A stretch of DNA of 64,000 nt from Allodiplogaster sudhausi (Eukaryota > Nematoda > Chromadorea > Rhabditida > Diplogasteridae). A program made the translations under genes and the position numbers. The stretch spans positions 1,394,501 to 1,458,500 of the forward strand of contig CALZFC010000279.1 of the NCBI GenBank assembly GCA_945643635.1, in the 5' to 3' direction. The notes beneath the pieces were generated by a model. It did not search any database. It saw only the letters and a program-made list of their open reading frames with translations, and was not told the DNA's origin. Below, in pieces: positions 1 through 8,704 of this stretch. How positions within the stretch are numbered: position 1 is the first letter of the stretch; the number at the start of each line of letters is the position of its first letter.

Positions 1-130
1 CGAAAAGTATTTGAAGGTCTTCAGGTTTTCAAAGTATTTTAATATTTCATTAAGATGACATACTTTTTATTATTGTTGTTGATTCGAAAGTCTTATTTTA
101 TTATCCTCACTCTGGTATAAATGGTTGAAG

Positions 131-871
131 GCACTTTGACTGGCGACCAGACAAGCCTCGCAGCTACCGCCCCCTCTCAGATTGCACCGTAATCATCAAG
201 AATCTCTTCACTCTTCAAGAGCTGAACGTCAGTTCTCGTTCTCAATCTTAGATTTTTTACCATCAAATCGGCGTCTTATTTGCCAGACAATGTTCATCTT
301 CTTGCAGGAGGACGCTTCTCGCCTTTTCGATCTGAAGGAGGAACTGCGAGTGAGCGGCGAGAAGTACGGAATCGTCAAGAAAGTCGTCGTCTACGATGTC
401 CGTTTCAAGTGCACAAACGGTTCACTACTAACTAGTCAACTAATGAGTCATGTATTCCATAGGATTACTGTATTCGACTACAGTACTCCCATGGTTGTAG
501 AACAATGAAGAGGGCGTGGCTTCGATAGCCTTCGAAACGACGACAGCCTCGGATGAAGCGGTGAAGATGCTGAATGGCCGAATCGTCCGTGGTCGGTTTG
601 TGGTGGCCCATCACTGGGATGGCAAGGCGAAGTATAAGGTGGGTTCCACTCTCCTTCTCTCATATTCTCATAAACATGAGTTTGCTTTGGTTTCCCGTTC
701 TTAATGATAGGAAAAATACAATAAATAAATACTTTATTTCTAACTATTCTCAAATATAAATTACAGAAGGAAGAAACGGAAGAGGAAAGGCAGGCACGAA
801 TCGACCAGTGGAATAAGTTCGTGGAAGGAGATAGTGAGAAGAAGGAAGAGACAGCGGCAGAAGGGAAGTGA
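131..871 (+). CDS. HTATSF1: TAT-SF1/CUS2-like splicing factor, C-terminal part (5' end outside window)
   Basis: Four exons join in phase: 131-227, 308-397, 501-638 and 767-871 (TGA 869-871). The translation carries the DWRPDK stretch that precedes the second RNA-recognition motif in human TAT-SF1, then VIIKNLF (RNP2-like), EELRVSGEKYG, GVASIAFET (RNP1-like) and a short acidic, Lys-rich tail (KEETEEERQARIDQW). In this family the second RRM is a U2AF-homology motif that binds the U2 snRNP protein SF3B1 and helps branch-site recognition in the nucleus. The tail here is far shorter than the long acidic tail of vertebrate TAT-SF1 and closer to yeast Cus2. The first RRM lies upstream of the window. 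The gene is tail-to-tail with the CoA synthase gene. The family assignment is strong, and the exact first exon edge is inferred from the AG at 129-130. Confidence 0.85.
733..738 (-). promoter_or_regulatory. candidate poly(A) signal of the CoA synthase gene
   Basis: Reads AATAAA on the minus strand, about 145 nt beyond the CoA synthase stop and inside the last intron of the TAT-SF1-like gene. It is the nearest canonical signal I see. Confidence 0.45.
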
Positions 872-882
872 CCCTCCTCCCC

Positions 883-3800
883 TCACCGTCTCTTCTCCAT
901 ATCACCGCAAGCAATCTCCACGTGTTCCTTTGTCTTGTCCCGTTCCCAGTCCGTGCAGAGGACCACGTTGCTCACTCTGATTCTGTCCCCGTTTGTCAGC
1001 TGACGCGACACTCTTTCCTCTGCCTGGAATATCATTTTTATCTTGTCTAAAGTTCATAAGCATATTGTTCAATAAAAGAGTTCATTTGAAGATAAACTGG
1101 AACATTCCTTGGAGGAATTCAACTATTTATAGAAAAGAAGACTGCGGAAGACAGACGAAAGAAGGAAGAGGAAAATTGAAACCGCTCTACTGACCTGTGC
1201 TTGGCTGAGGTTGTCCCTCTTCTGAACACGAGAGATCTGTTCTTCCCTCTGGCAGAAGACAGTCCACGTCTCTCTCAGCTTCTCATGCCACCCCGCCTCC
1301 ACGAGTGCCGCCGCCTCGACAAAGACCACGGTTCCCGTTGGTAACTCGGCCAGCCTCGCCTGCAGCACTCGCAGCACCGCCGGCCACACCAAATTGCTGA
1401 TCTGCTCGAGCTTCTCCTTGGATCCGAAGACGAGTGCGCCCAGTGCCTTTCTATCGACGATTCCGCCGGAGACACTGCTAGGGAAGGCAAGAGCCAGCTC
1501 AGCCACCAACTCGGCATCTGTCGCATAGCACTCGTGAGCCACTCGATCGCAGTCGATCACCTGAAGGGGCAACCAGAGGTTTGTCTGGAGAACACAAACA
1601 TCAATCATTATGGCCTCTTCCAACAGATTAAGAGAGCGCCTCTGTATGCCTCCAGTAGGGCCTGCCCCAGATCCAGATGTTGGATTTCGAGTATCAAAAC
1701 ATAGTCAGGCATGGCACAGGGCCCCAGTAGCAAGATTAAATGATTAACAATTTTTTTCAAAAAAAATTTTTGTGTGAACAGTTGAAAGTATGTATATTTT
1801 ATGAATAGGCGTATCTCGCTTCTAACTCAATATTTTTCAATTTTCTTTTTTTATTAGCATCGTTGCTCGATTCTAAACAAAACTGTCCTGATGTGTTTCA
1901 GTCATCTATTTCTTTTCACATCGAAAAATTGTTTGAAATATTTTATTTTGACGGTTAAATACCTTATACTCATTTTTATTTGGGTTTTATATCTCAAAAT
2001 GTAGAGCATTAAAAACTGTATAACATATATTCTTTTCGTTTCATGTGTCCTTCCCTAGGTGGGTTAAAAATAAGCGCAAATAGGAGCACCTCGGACACGT
2101 CGGATTCAAGGAATGCGCGAAAAAGAAGTTAAATTCTTGTTGTAACATAAAATGAATCATTTCATTCGATTCAGCTTGTTCCTTTTCATAAAATCTTCCT
2201 ACAAAAATTTCATAAAAATATCAATTTCCATGAAATAACAGCCGCGAAAATGTCCCCCCCCCAATATTGACTTTTCAACGGACTCCAGGGCACTTTTTCG
2301 GTACTCCAGCCGAATAGCAAATAATGACTGATAAATAATGTCCTCTCTATTAGTAAGAGTACCGAAAAAGTGCCCTGGAGTCCGTTGAAAAGTCAATATG
2401 GGGGGGGGGGCATTTTCGCGGCTGTTATTGCTCGCGGATTGAACTTATCGCCACATGTTATATGCCATTCAATAGCTTTCGCGAAGACGAACAACTATCC
2501 CATACATCACGTTATGATGTATAGATTGTTTGACCTACTTTTTTGGGTTTGAATATTTTTGCCACTTATTTGGCCTTGCTGCCAATTTACACCTTTTTAC
2601 GGATATATTTATTTCGATAGAGCGCAAAAATAGCTATCGGTTGATAGGTCAACCTTTAAGATTGGTTTCGGCATTTTCCAGAAATGAATTTTTTAATGTC
2701 ATTTTGGCCCATTGGTTGTGCATGTCTAATCTCAAGGGTCGCAGGTTCGAATCCGCGCGTGTGCAAACTCTTTTGCGGGCTTTTACCACGGGAAATCTGC
2801 AAAACCAACATCGATTCTGACCTTAGTGTGCTTCGTGGAGCAGAATGATGTATTGTATTAGTAAGAAACATTAAGATTGCACGAAAAGTTGGAAAATGCG
2901 GATCTATCAGTTTTGACGCGACCGACATAGGAAAATCGATACTGTCATTGGTAGGGACGCCCTATCCAGATGTACTGGATGTATGTTGTAGAGAATTTTG
3001 TCGCGTACTGAACAGTATTATCCGCATACTGTTCTCGCTGAAAACATTGAAAATACAGCTCTTTGAATAGTTTTAGGTCATTTTCTGACAATTGCAGAAA
3101 AATCGAAAAATGCGTTATTTTCATGGAAATTGATATTTTTATGAAATTTTTGTAGGGAGATTTTATGAAAAGGAACAAGCTGAATCGAATGAAATGATTC
3201 ATTTTATGTTACAAAAACAATTTAACTTCTTTTTCGCGCATTCCTTGAATCCGAGGTGCTCCTATTTGCGCCTATTTTTAACCCACCTAGAGAAGGACAC
3301 ATGAAACGAAAAGAATATATGTTATACAGTTTTTAATGCTCTACATTTTGAGATATAAAACCCAAATAAAAATGAGTATAAGGTATTTAACCGTCAAAAT
3401 AAAATATTTCAAACAATTTTTCGATGTGAAAAGAAATGTTTGACTGAAGCACATCTGGGCAGTTTTGTTTAGAATCGAGCGGCGATGCTAATAAAAAAAA
3501 TAAAATTAAAAGATATTGATGTTAAAGAAAGTTATGTGCACTTAAACGTTTCCCTTACTTTTGCATGCCCAGGCAAGGAAAAAAAATTTATCACAAAATT
3601 AACCTTCTAATTTTCTTCATAGTGGGCATAGGTACCCCTGATTAAATTTTGGATAGCCAAATCAAAAATTTTTACCCCGGGGCAGGCCCCCATGGAGGGC
3701 TGCTTGATCCTTACAGAGAGGCTCTCTTAAAATGTGTCAATGATGGGATAAACAGAATAGAAATGAAATGAAGAACTGCTTACCTCGTAACCCTTGCGTT

Positions 3801-4102
3801 TGAGATCTTGAGCAACGTGACTCTTGCCGGAGGCGATGCCTCCGGTGAGTCCAATGGTGTAGATGTCAGGGAAGAGGGAAGGGGCACGGACGGGGAGGCG
3901 GAGCCGGCCAAGCAGCTCTCGTCTACGAGATGATGAAGACAGCTTCGTCTCGCATAGAACAGCATCGCAACCTCCGATCAGACCAATCTTCTCCAGGACA
4001 ACCTCGCTCATTCCTCGCTCCTGTTAATATTATTTCTCATTCTCGCGCTCTCTCTCCCCCATCTCTCTCTCTCTCTCTCTCTTTCTCCCCGTCTCTTTCT
4101 CT

Positions 4103-4136
<34 letters not shown>

Positions 4137-4373
4137 TTCCAACCTTTCTCTTGTCGTTGACTGCCATGCCTCCCTTGACAGTCTCCTCGCTGACAATGAG
4201 TGCTTGAATGTTCGGGTCGATGATGGAAGGGCCGAAGGGATCCGTGATAGGCGAGCACTCCACGCGGACATTTGAAACTGAAGAGATGAAGTCGTCCACC
4301 GCACCAATCCGAGCGGAGAGAGGCTCCATCAACTCCCAGAGCTTCTTCTCTGCAAGAGCTTCTTCTCCCCTCT

Positions 4374-4430
<57 letters not shown>

Positions 4431-4960
4431 TCACTCTCTCTCTCTCTCTCTTACTCACTCCCTCTCTCTCTCTCTTTCTCAATCTCTCTCGCTTACTAAC
4501 TCTGAATCATCGGTCCATCCGTAACTCCACAGACAATGGACTCGCTGGCGAGGAGAGCAGCGCGGGAGAGCAGCATTTTGTGTCCGTTGTGGAGGCGGTC
4601 GAAGGTGCCGCCGAGACAGACGCGGATGTAGGGAGGGAGAAAGGGAGAGGGGGGATTGGTAGGGCCGGTCTCGTCAGGGGAGGGGCTTTTCTTGAACAGG
4701 AAGATGCCTCCTGGAGGCATCTTGCCCAGCAAGACTCTTACATCGAGAGCGGGAGCGGCGATGCTTGCCGAGGTGTACACTTGGTCGACGGCGGATGGGG
4801 GTGGACGGGCAACGCAGTCATCTTCGAGCTGGACGAAGAGTCGGCGGTAGCCTGCCTCTGCCACCTCGGCCAGTGTCTGCTCCAACCGACTCGCCGCACC
4901 CGGCCGAACCAGCAGCAGGGCGGCAGGCGCCATGCCTGCAGACCGCGCCGTCCCTTCCAT
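883..4960 (-). CDS. COASY: bifunctional coenzyme A synthase (phosphopantetheine adenylyltransferase + dephospho-CoA kinase)
   Basis: Five exons: 4960-4501, 4349-4144, 4020-3784, 1560-1195 and 1023-883 (stop 883-885). They join in phase to 469 codons plus stop. The protein performs the last two steps of CoA synthesis: adenylyl transfer to 4'-phosphopantetheine, then 3'-phosphorylation of dephospho-CoA. The adenylyltransferase domain shows [12 protein letters not shown] (the HxGH nucleotidyltransferase motif). It is followed by [13 protein letters not shown], and the kinase domain by the P-loop [11 protein letters not shown] and the VIDCDRVAH segment. The C-terminus ([13 protein letters not shown]) aligns with the end of human COASY. 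The second Met at 4933-4931 ([12 protein letters not shown]) fits the human start better than the Met at 4960, so the true protein may be 460 aa. Human COASY is about 564 aa. Intron 3784-1560 is 2.2 kb and holds a foldback element, while other introns are rich in (GA)n. A head-to-tail SH2 adaptor gene lies upstream. Confidence 0.93.
1071..1076 (+). promoter_or_regulatory. poly(A) signal of the TAT-SF1-like gene
   Basis: AATAAA lies 200 bp after the TGA. The implied 3' UTR runs antisense across the last coding exon of the CoA synthase gene (883-1023). Confidence 0.6.
2238..2430. repeat. nested hairpin (inverted repeat of about 75 bp) inside the foldback element
   Basis: About 2238-2313 and 2357-2430 are inverted copies around a loop of about 45 bp. 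Each arm includes AACAGCCGCGAAAATG, a run of C or G (8 to 12 nt) and the segment GACTTTTCAACGGACTCCAG or its complement. This palindrome is separate from the outer arms. Confidence 0.85.
2704..2760 (+). other. tRNA-like segment with Pol III A- and B-box motifs
   Basis: TGGCCCATTGGTT (A-box-like) at 2704 is followed 40 nt later by GGTTCGAATCC (B-box) at 2744-2754. The intervening CTAATCTCAAGGGTCGC resembles the anticodon-arm side of tRNA-Lys but is too short to fold as a normal tRNA. I read it as a tRNA-derived SINE head or tRNA pseudogene within the foldback element. Confidence 0.45.
4059..4140. repeat. (CT)n microsatellite in a COASY intron
   Basis: Interrupted CT repeat filling nearly the whole 123-nt intron between exons ending 4144 and starting 4020. 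Confidence 0.9.
4376..4492. repeat. (CT)n microsatellite in a COASY intron
   Basis: Nearly uninterrupted CT repeat occupying most of the intron between 4500 and 4350. It reads as (GA)n on the coding strand. Confidence 0.9.
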
Positions 4961-5516
4961 CCTTCACCCACTGCCCATTTCCTATCGTTCTTCCATCTCT
5001 GACCACGTCTCTCTCTCTCTCTCGCTCCTTGCACCCTCTGCTACGTGCACACTCTCTCCAACAACCTTCCAATGTCTTTCTCTGTTCGTTCAATACTCCT
5101 CCATTTCTACTCCGCAATGGCCTATTTCTTACACAGATAACCATTCCTTCTGTCTGTCAACAGTTCCATTCAACTACACTGTTGTAAGTAGCCAAAAACA
5201 ATATCAGTTTAGTATTTTATAAGGCGACAAAGGAGGTGTCTAAAAACGATAAAACGTGAAGCAAAAGGGGGTTGGAATGCAAACATCTCAGGGTAAAACA
5301 TGATGGGCAAGGAATAAAATTTGTTAGCACCGTATGGAAAATGCACAAAGGATGGATAAAATGCTTGTAAAGGAGAGAAAAGAAAGAGAACACGATTGGG
5401 AGAGCCAGTAAAGCAAGCAGTTTGTACCAGCAGAAGGCAAGAAGCAGTGAATGCGGAGGAAGCAACACCCGTCATCATGCTAATATTCAAAGCAGCTAAG
5501 AGGGATCTCAAGGATG
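4961..5516. other. intergenic spacer, COASY promoter side
   Basis: There is no coding sequence I can support here. It separates two minus-strand genes: the 3' end of the SH2 adaptor (stop 5517) and the start of COASY. A short CT tract lies near 5007-5025. Any COASY promoter and 5' UTR must lie here. Confidence 0.5.
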
Positions 5517-6520
5517 TTATAGAGAGGCATTCGGAGGAGGACGGAGACGAGGAGCGGAGAGGCAGTCTCGGAGGCAGACATGGGAAGCACCTCGGATGGG
5601 AAGGGGGTGACGGCGGTAGAAGGACACGGCAGAGGCGATCGACCGGAAGTGGGCACCCTCTCCCACCACCCAGCGGTCGTTCCGCCTTTCCACCTTAGAA
5701 CATCAAGGAGGAAGAGGAGTGAAATAAAACAAGAGGGAAATAAAGAGATTAAGACGGCAGAAAGAAGAGAGAGAGAGAGAGAGAACATGGTGCATCAGCC
5801 AATTTGGAAATTACTCGAACTCACCATATACGTATTTAAAATAAAAGAAATTTTTCCTACAGGCAAACCAGATTTCCTATATTTACAGTACAGATCTAGA
5901 AGACAGAAAACATCAGAAACTTAAAAGATTTAACAAAAATAAAGACCATTACTGATATATCAAACATCAATCCAGAGATCCAGAAAAATGAAAGAAGTTC
6001 TTACCTTGTTGAACAATGAAAGTTATTCATCTTCATTCTAACATATAATCGGCTATACTTATCCTAACACCAAAACTACTGTTCATACCTTGAGATGAAG
6101 AATTCCTTCGTGAGCCTTGAGAGACAACGCAGCAGATTCATCATTGCGCCATCTAGAAAAAAAGCGGTAAAAACAATTTTTAATCTTCACCATCTTTCTT
6201 CATCATTCTTATTAAGCATAAGTAAAGAAGCTGAACCTTAGCAGGAAATCGCCAGTTTCGCAGAGCTGGAGCCGCTTCTCAGCTTCGATTCGATCGACAT
6301 CCTTGACGACACACGAATCATCCACCCGAGGCCGGCCACTCCGTCGTCTCAACTCCATGCTGAGTCGGCAAGAAGTCGGAGGGGGAGAGACAGAGGACTC
6401 GGCATTCGTGAAGTGTGGAGCGGGCGAGGGATCCACGGGGGCTGCTTCCACCGAACGAGTCGACGCAGAGAAGCCACGGCGAGTGAACTCCCACGGAACA
6501 TCGTAGTGCTCGTCCGCCAT
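5517..6520 (-). CDS. SHB-family SH2 adaptor (SHB/SHD/SHE/SHF-like)
   Basis: Three exons: 6520-6237, 6152-6089 and 5693-5517 (stop 5517-5519). They join in phase to 174 aa. The N-terminus MADEHYDVPWEF matches the conserved Y-x-x-P-W-E box of SHB-family adaptors, and YDVP is also a Crk/Nck-type SH2 ligand when phosphorylated. The second half is an SH2 domain. It has AEKRLQLCETGDFLLR (the FLVR-type phosphotyrosine-binding arginine), then DESAALSLKAHEGILHLKV, RWVVGEGAHFRSI and FYRRHPLPIRGASHVCL at its end. Vertebrate family members are longer, with several proline or tyrosine motifs before the SH2. Here only one remains, so the protein is a minimal adaptor. The reading frame is open upstream to 6772, so a longer N-terminus is possible. 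It would link phosphotyrosine signals to other proteins in the cytoplasm; partners cannot be told from sequence. Confidence 0.8.
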
Positions 6521-7276
6521 TACAACTACAACTCGAACGGGGATCAGGCTGGGCGGAGAGACAACTCGAGTGGACTGATAAGGGGATAAGATGTGATTGA
6601 TAGCGGAACATGACGCATGAGAGCGGAACGAGCGGAGAGAAATGGAGACCAGATCAGTCATGGCGATAAGATATGTGCATCTTGCAGAAGTAGAAAGCAT
6701 ATCACTTCTGCGGAAATAAAAAGATTCCTTAAGAATCAGAACAAAACCCCCATTTAGTTGCCGTGGTTGCAAAAAGAGTTCTTACACGCAGATAACTCTT
6801 TGGCACAGTCCACCAGACACGCTTGCTCTAGAAAACACCAATACACGACCTTTGACCACTCATGGAAAGAACTCGCCAGCGGCTCCCGTAGGAGGCTAGA
6901 ATACGAACATGCTCCGATGTGTATAAAATTCATGAAGTGACAGAACGAGTAGATGGAAGAGAGAGAAACATGGCAAGATTACGAGAAGACATAAAAATGA
7001 CATGATGAGAGAGAGGAAAAGGAAAATGAGGGAGTAATACAGGGAGAGAAACATATGGAGGAAATGGGATTGGGAGACGAGTGAGAGATTTTAGAGAGAG
7101 AGAGAGAGAGAGAGAGAGAAGTCGAGATTGATGGAGGGTGGAAATGAGAGAAAGACTGCCAGCAGTCTGTCCAGGCGTGTGCTATCTGCTGCAGCTGCTC
7201 AATCGATTACGTCTTCAAAATGGCGCGGTTGAAATGAGGAGAGGAAGACTGGAGAGTCTAAAAGAAGGGAAAGAGA
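6521..7276. promoter_or_regulatory. shared divergent promoter region (SH2 adaptor / NUDT7-like)
   Basis: There are 756 bp between two start codons facing away from each other. A (GA)n tract lies at about 7092-7120. The reading frame of the minus gene stays open to 6772, so part may be coding. No core promoter motif can be assigned with confidence. Confidence 0.4.
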
Positions 7277-7834
7277 ATGACGAAGAGAGCAGCGGTCTTG
7301 GCAGTGGTCGATGCAGAGGGAAGAGTTCTCGTCTGCCGGCGCAGTCTCCTTCTCCGTAATCATGCCGGAGAAGTGTGTCTGCCGGGAGGAATGCGAGAAG
7401 AGACCGACGAATCTTATGAGGAAACAGCAAGGAGAGAGACCTTCGAGGTTGGATCGCACTGAATTTTTTTCTTTTCTGAGAACATGAATTCCCCCTTTTT
7501 GTTAGGATAATTACTTTTGGTCGTTCTCTTTTATATTGCACTTTCATCTCTCTCTTATTCTCTCTCTCTCAGTCTTTCTCGGTCTCTCTCTCTCTATCGT
7601 ATATTTCTTCAAAATGTATTAGTGATCTGATATCTAGATATGATGTTCCGAGGTCTGGTAAATATAAATGAAGAGGTATCAGGAGGTTAGCCTCGATGCA
7701 TCTTCAATCGCCGAGACAGAACGCCTTGAGCCACTGTCGACTCTCACCGGAATCACTGTTCATCCCGTCATCGCCCGCAGTCATCGGCTTTATCACAATT
7801 TATCACCTCATCCCGATGAGGTCAGGTGGCCTAC

Positions 7835-7881
<47 letters not shown>

Positions 7882-8322
7882 AGGGAGGGAGAGAGCAAAA
7901 CATAGAAATGGGAAGCTCGATACAGAACCAAGCAAGGAATGTCTAGGTGGCCGCCATAACATGGATTCCGCTGGAAAATTTTCTCTCTGAAGAACACCAT
8001 TCCTTCTACACGCATGGCGAGTATATTGTTCACGTATTTCAGGTAACTTTGCTCTTCTGTCTCGCGACTGAAACCAATTGATTGCAGCAGCAGAATAAAG
8101 AAAAGCATGTTTCAGTTCCCTGACCACCCAGACGTCACAGTCTTTGGTCTGACAGCGAACATTCTCATTCTGACTGCCATGAGAGTGCTTCAACGGCTGC
8201 CCGCCTTTGATTTGAATCCCTCTTTGCCACGAGAGGAGATCTCTCAACTTAAGCCTGATCAGCTCATCGACCGCTTCTACAAGCACTACTACACTATCTT
8301 TCCAATGGCGAACAAACTTTGA
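7277..8322 (+). CDS. NUDT7/NUDT8-like CoA diphosphatase (Nudix hydrolase)
   Basis: Four exons: 7277-7447, 7683-7820, 7947-8042 and 8116-8322 (TGA 8320-8322). They join in phase to 203 aa. The Nudix box reads GGMREETDESYEE followed across the splice by TARRETFEEVSL, giving the RExxEE catalytic metal-binding core with Ser replacing the usual Gly. Just upstream, LLLRNHAGEVCLPGG matches the extra CoA-pyrophosphatase signature of this subfamily. The C-terminal half (FGLTANILILTAM) aligns with NUDT7. The enzyme should cleave CoA and acyl-CoA to 3',5'-ADP and 4'-phosphopantetheine. It ends in NKL, a weak peroxisomal targeting tripeptide, compared with SRL in human NUDT7. The N-terminus is about 35 residues shorter than NUDT7, so an upstream exon may be missing. 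Confidence 0.87.
7838..7890. repeat. (GA)n microsatellite in a NUDT7-like intron
   Basis: An uninterrupted GA run ends in a G-rich tail (GGGGGGAGGG), 18 nt after the exon-2 donor. Confidence 0.9.
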
Positions 8323-8678
8323 AATTGTGATACATATGAGAATTGGTTTTTGGCTTAGAGTACACTGGGATGATATGTTAGTCGTTATAGGAAAAAAATA
8401 TGCAAGTTAGATAAAATATATTGAGTAAAGCAATTCCACTTGACTAAAGGAAATTTGTCAAACGCTAATTATCACTGAATTCTCCTGTTATTTTGTTACT
8501 TCATGTTTATCCTCGTGAATTATTGCCTCTCACTCGAATTCTTCACTGCGATGACTGTTCTTCTTCCACTTCTGAGAGTGCTTCGGGTGCGTGCCTCGCA
8601 GTTTCTGTCCGCGCAGGAGCTATTCCTCTGTCCTCAGCTATAATCAATCTAATTTTCTTCATCACACCTTTCGTCCTT

Positions 8679-8684
8679 AATAAA
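8679..8684 (+). promoter_or_regulatory. poly(A) signal of the NUDT7-like gene
   Basis: AATAAA lies 357 nt after the stop and only about 20 bp from the stop codon of the convergent channel gene at 8705. The 8323-8704 spacer otherwise holds nothing I recognise. Confidence 0.6.
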
Positions 8685-8704
8685 GTTAAATTCTTTAAAT
8701 TAAT

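Larger units (their letters stand above)
1628..3730. mobile_element. 2.1-kb foldback/long-TIR DNA transposon in a COASY intron
   Basis: Left arm about 1628-2240 and right arm about 3107-3730 are near-perfect inverted copies of roughly 610 bp. The outermost bases are TTAAGAGAGCGCCTCTGTA on the left and, read inward from the right, TTAAGAGAGCCTCTCTGTA (17 of 19 identical). Both ends carry TTAA, which could be a TTAA target-site duplication of piggyBac type or simply part of the inverted repeat. A second shared block GGGCCTGCCCC sits about 30 nt further in. No transposase reading frame is visible. The middle (about 2240-3107) holds a nested hairpin and a tRNA-like segment, listed separately. The insertion lies entirely within the intron, so the CoA synthase coding sequence is intact. 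Confidence 0.8.

Noticed and set aside
2704..2760. Functional tRNA gene
   Set aside because: Only A- and B-boxes are present. The acceptor stem does not pair and the anticodon arm is too short.
4208..5002. 264-codon plus-strand frame with Ser-Leu runs
   Set aside because: Reads through (CT)n and antisense of COASY exons. The minus-strand COASY model explains the region.
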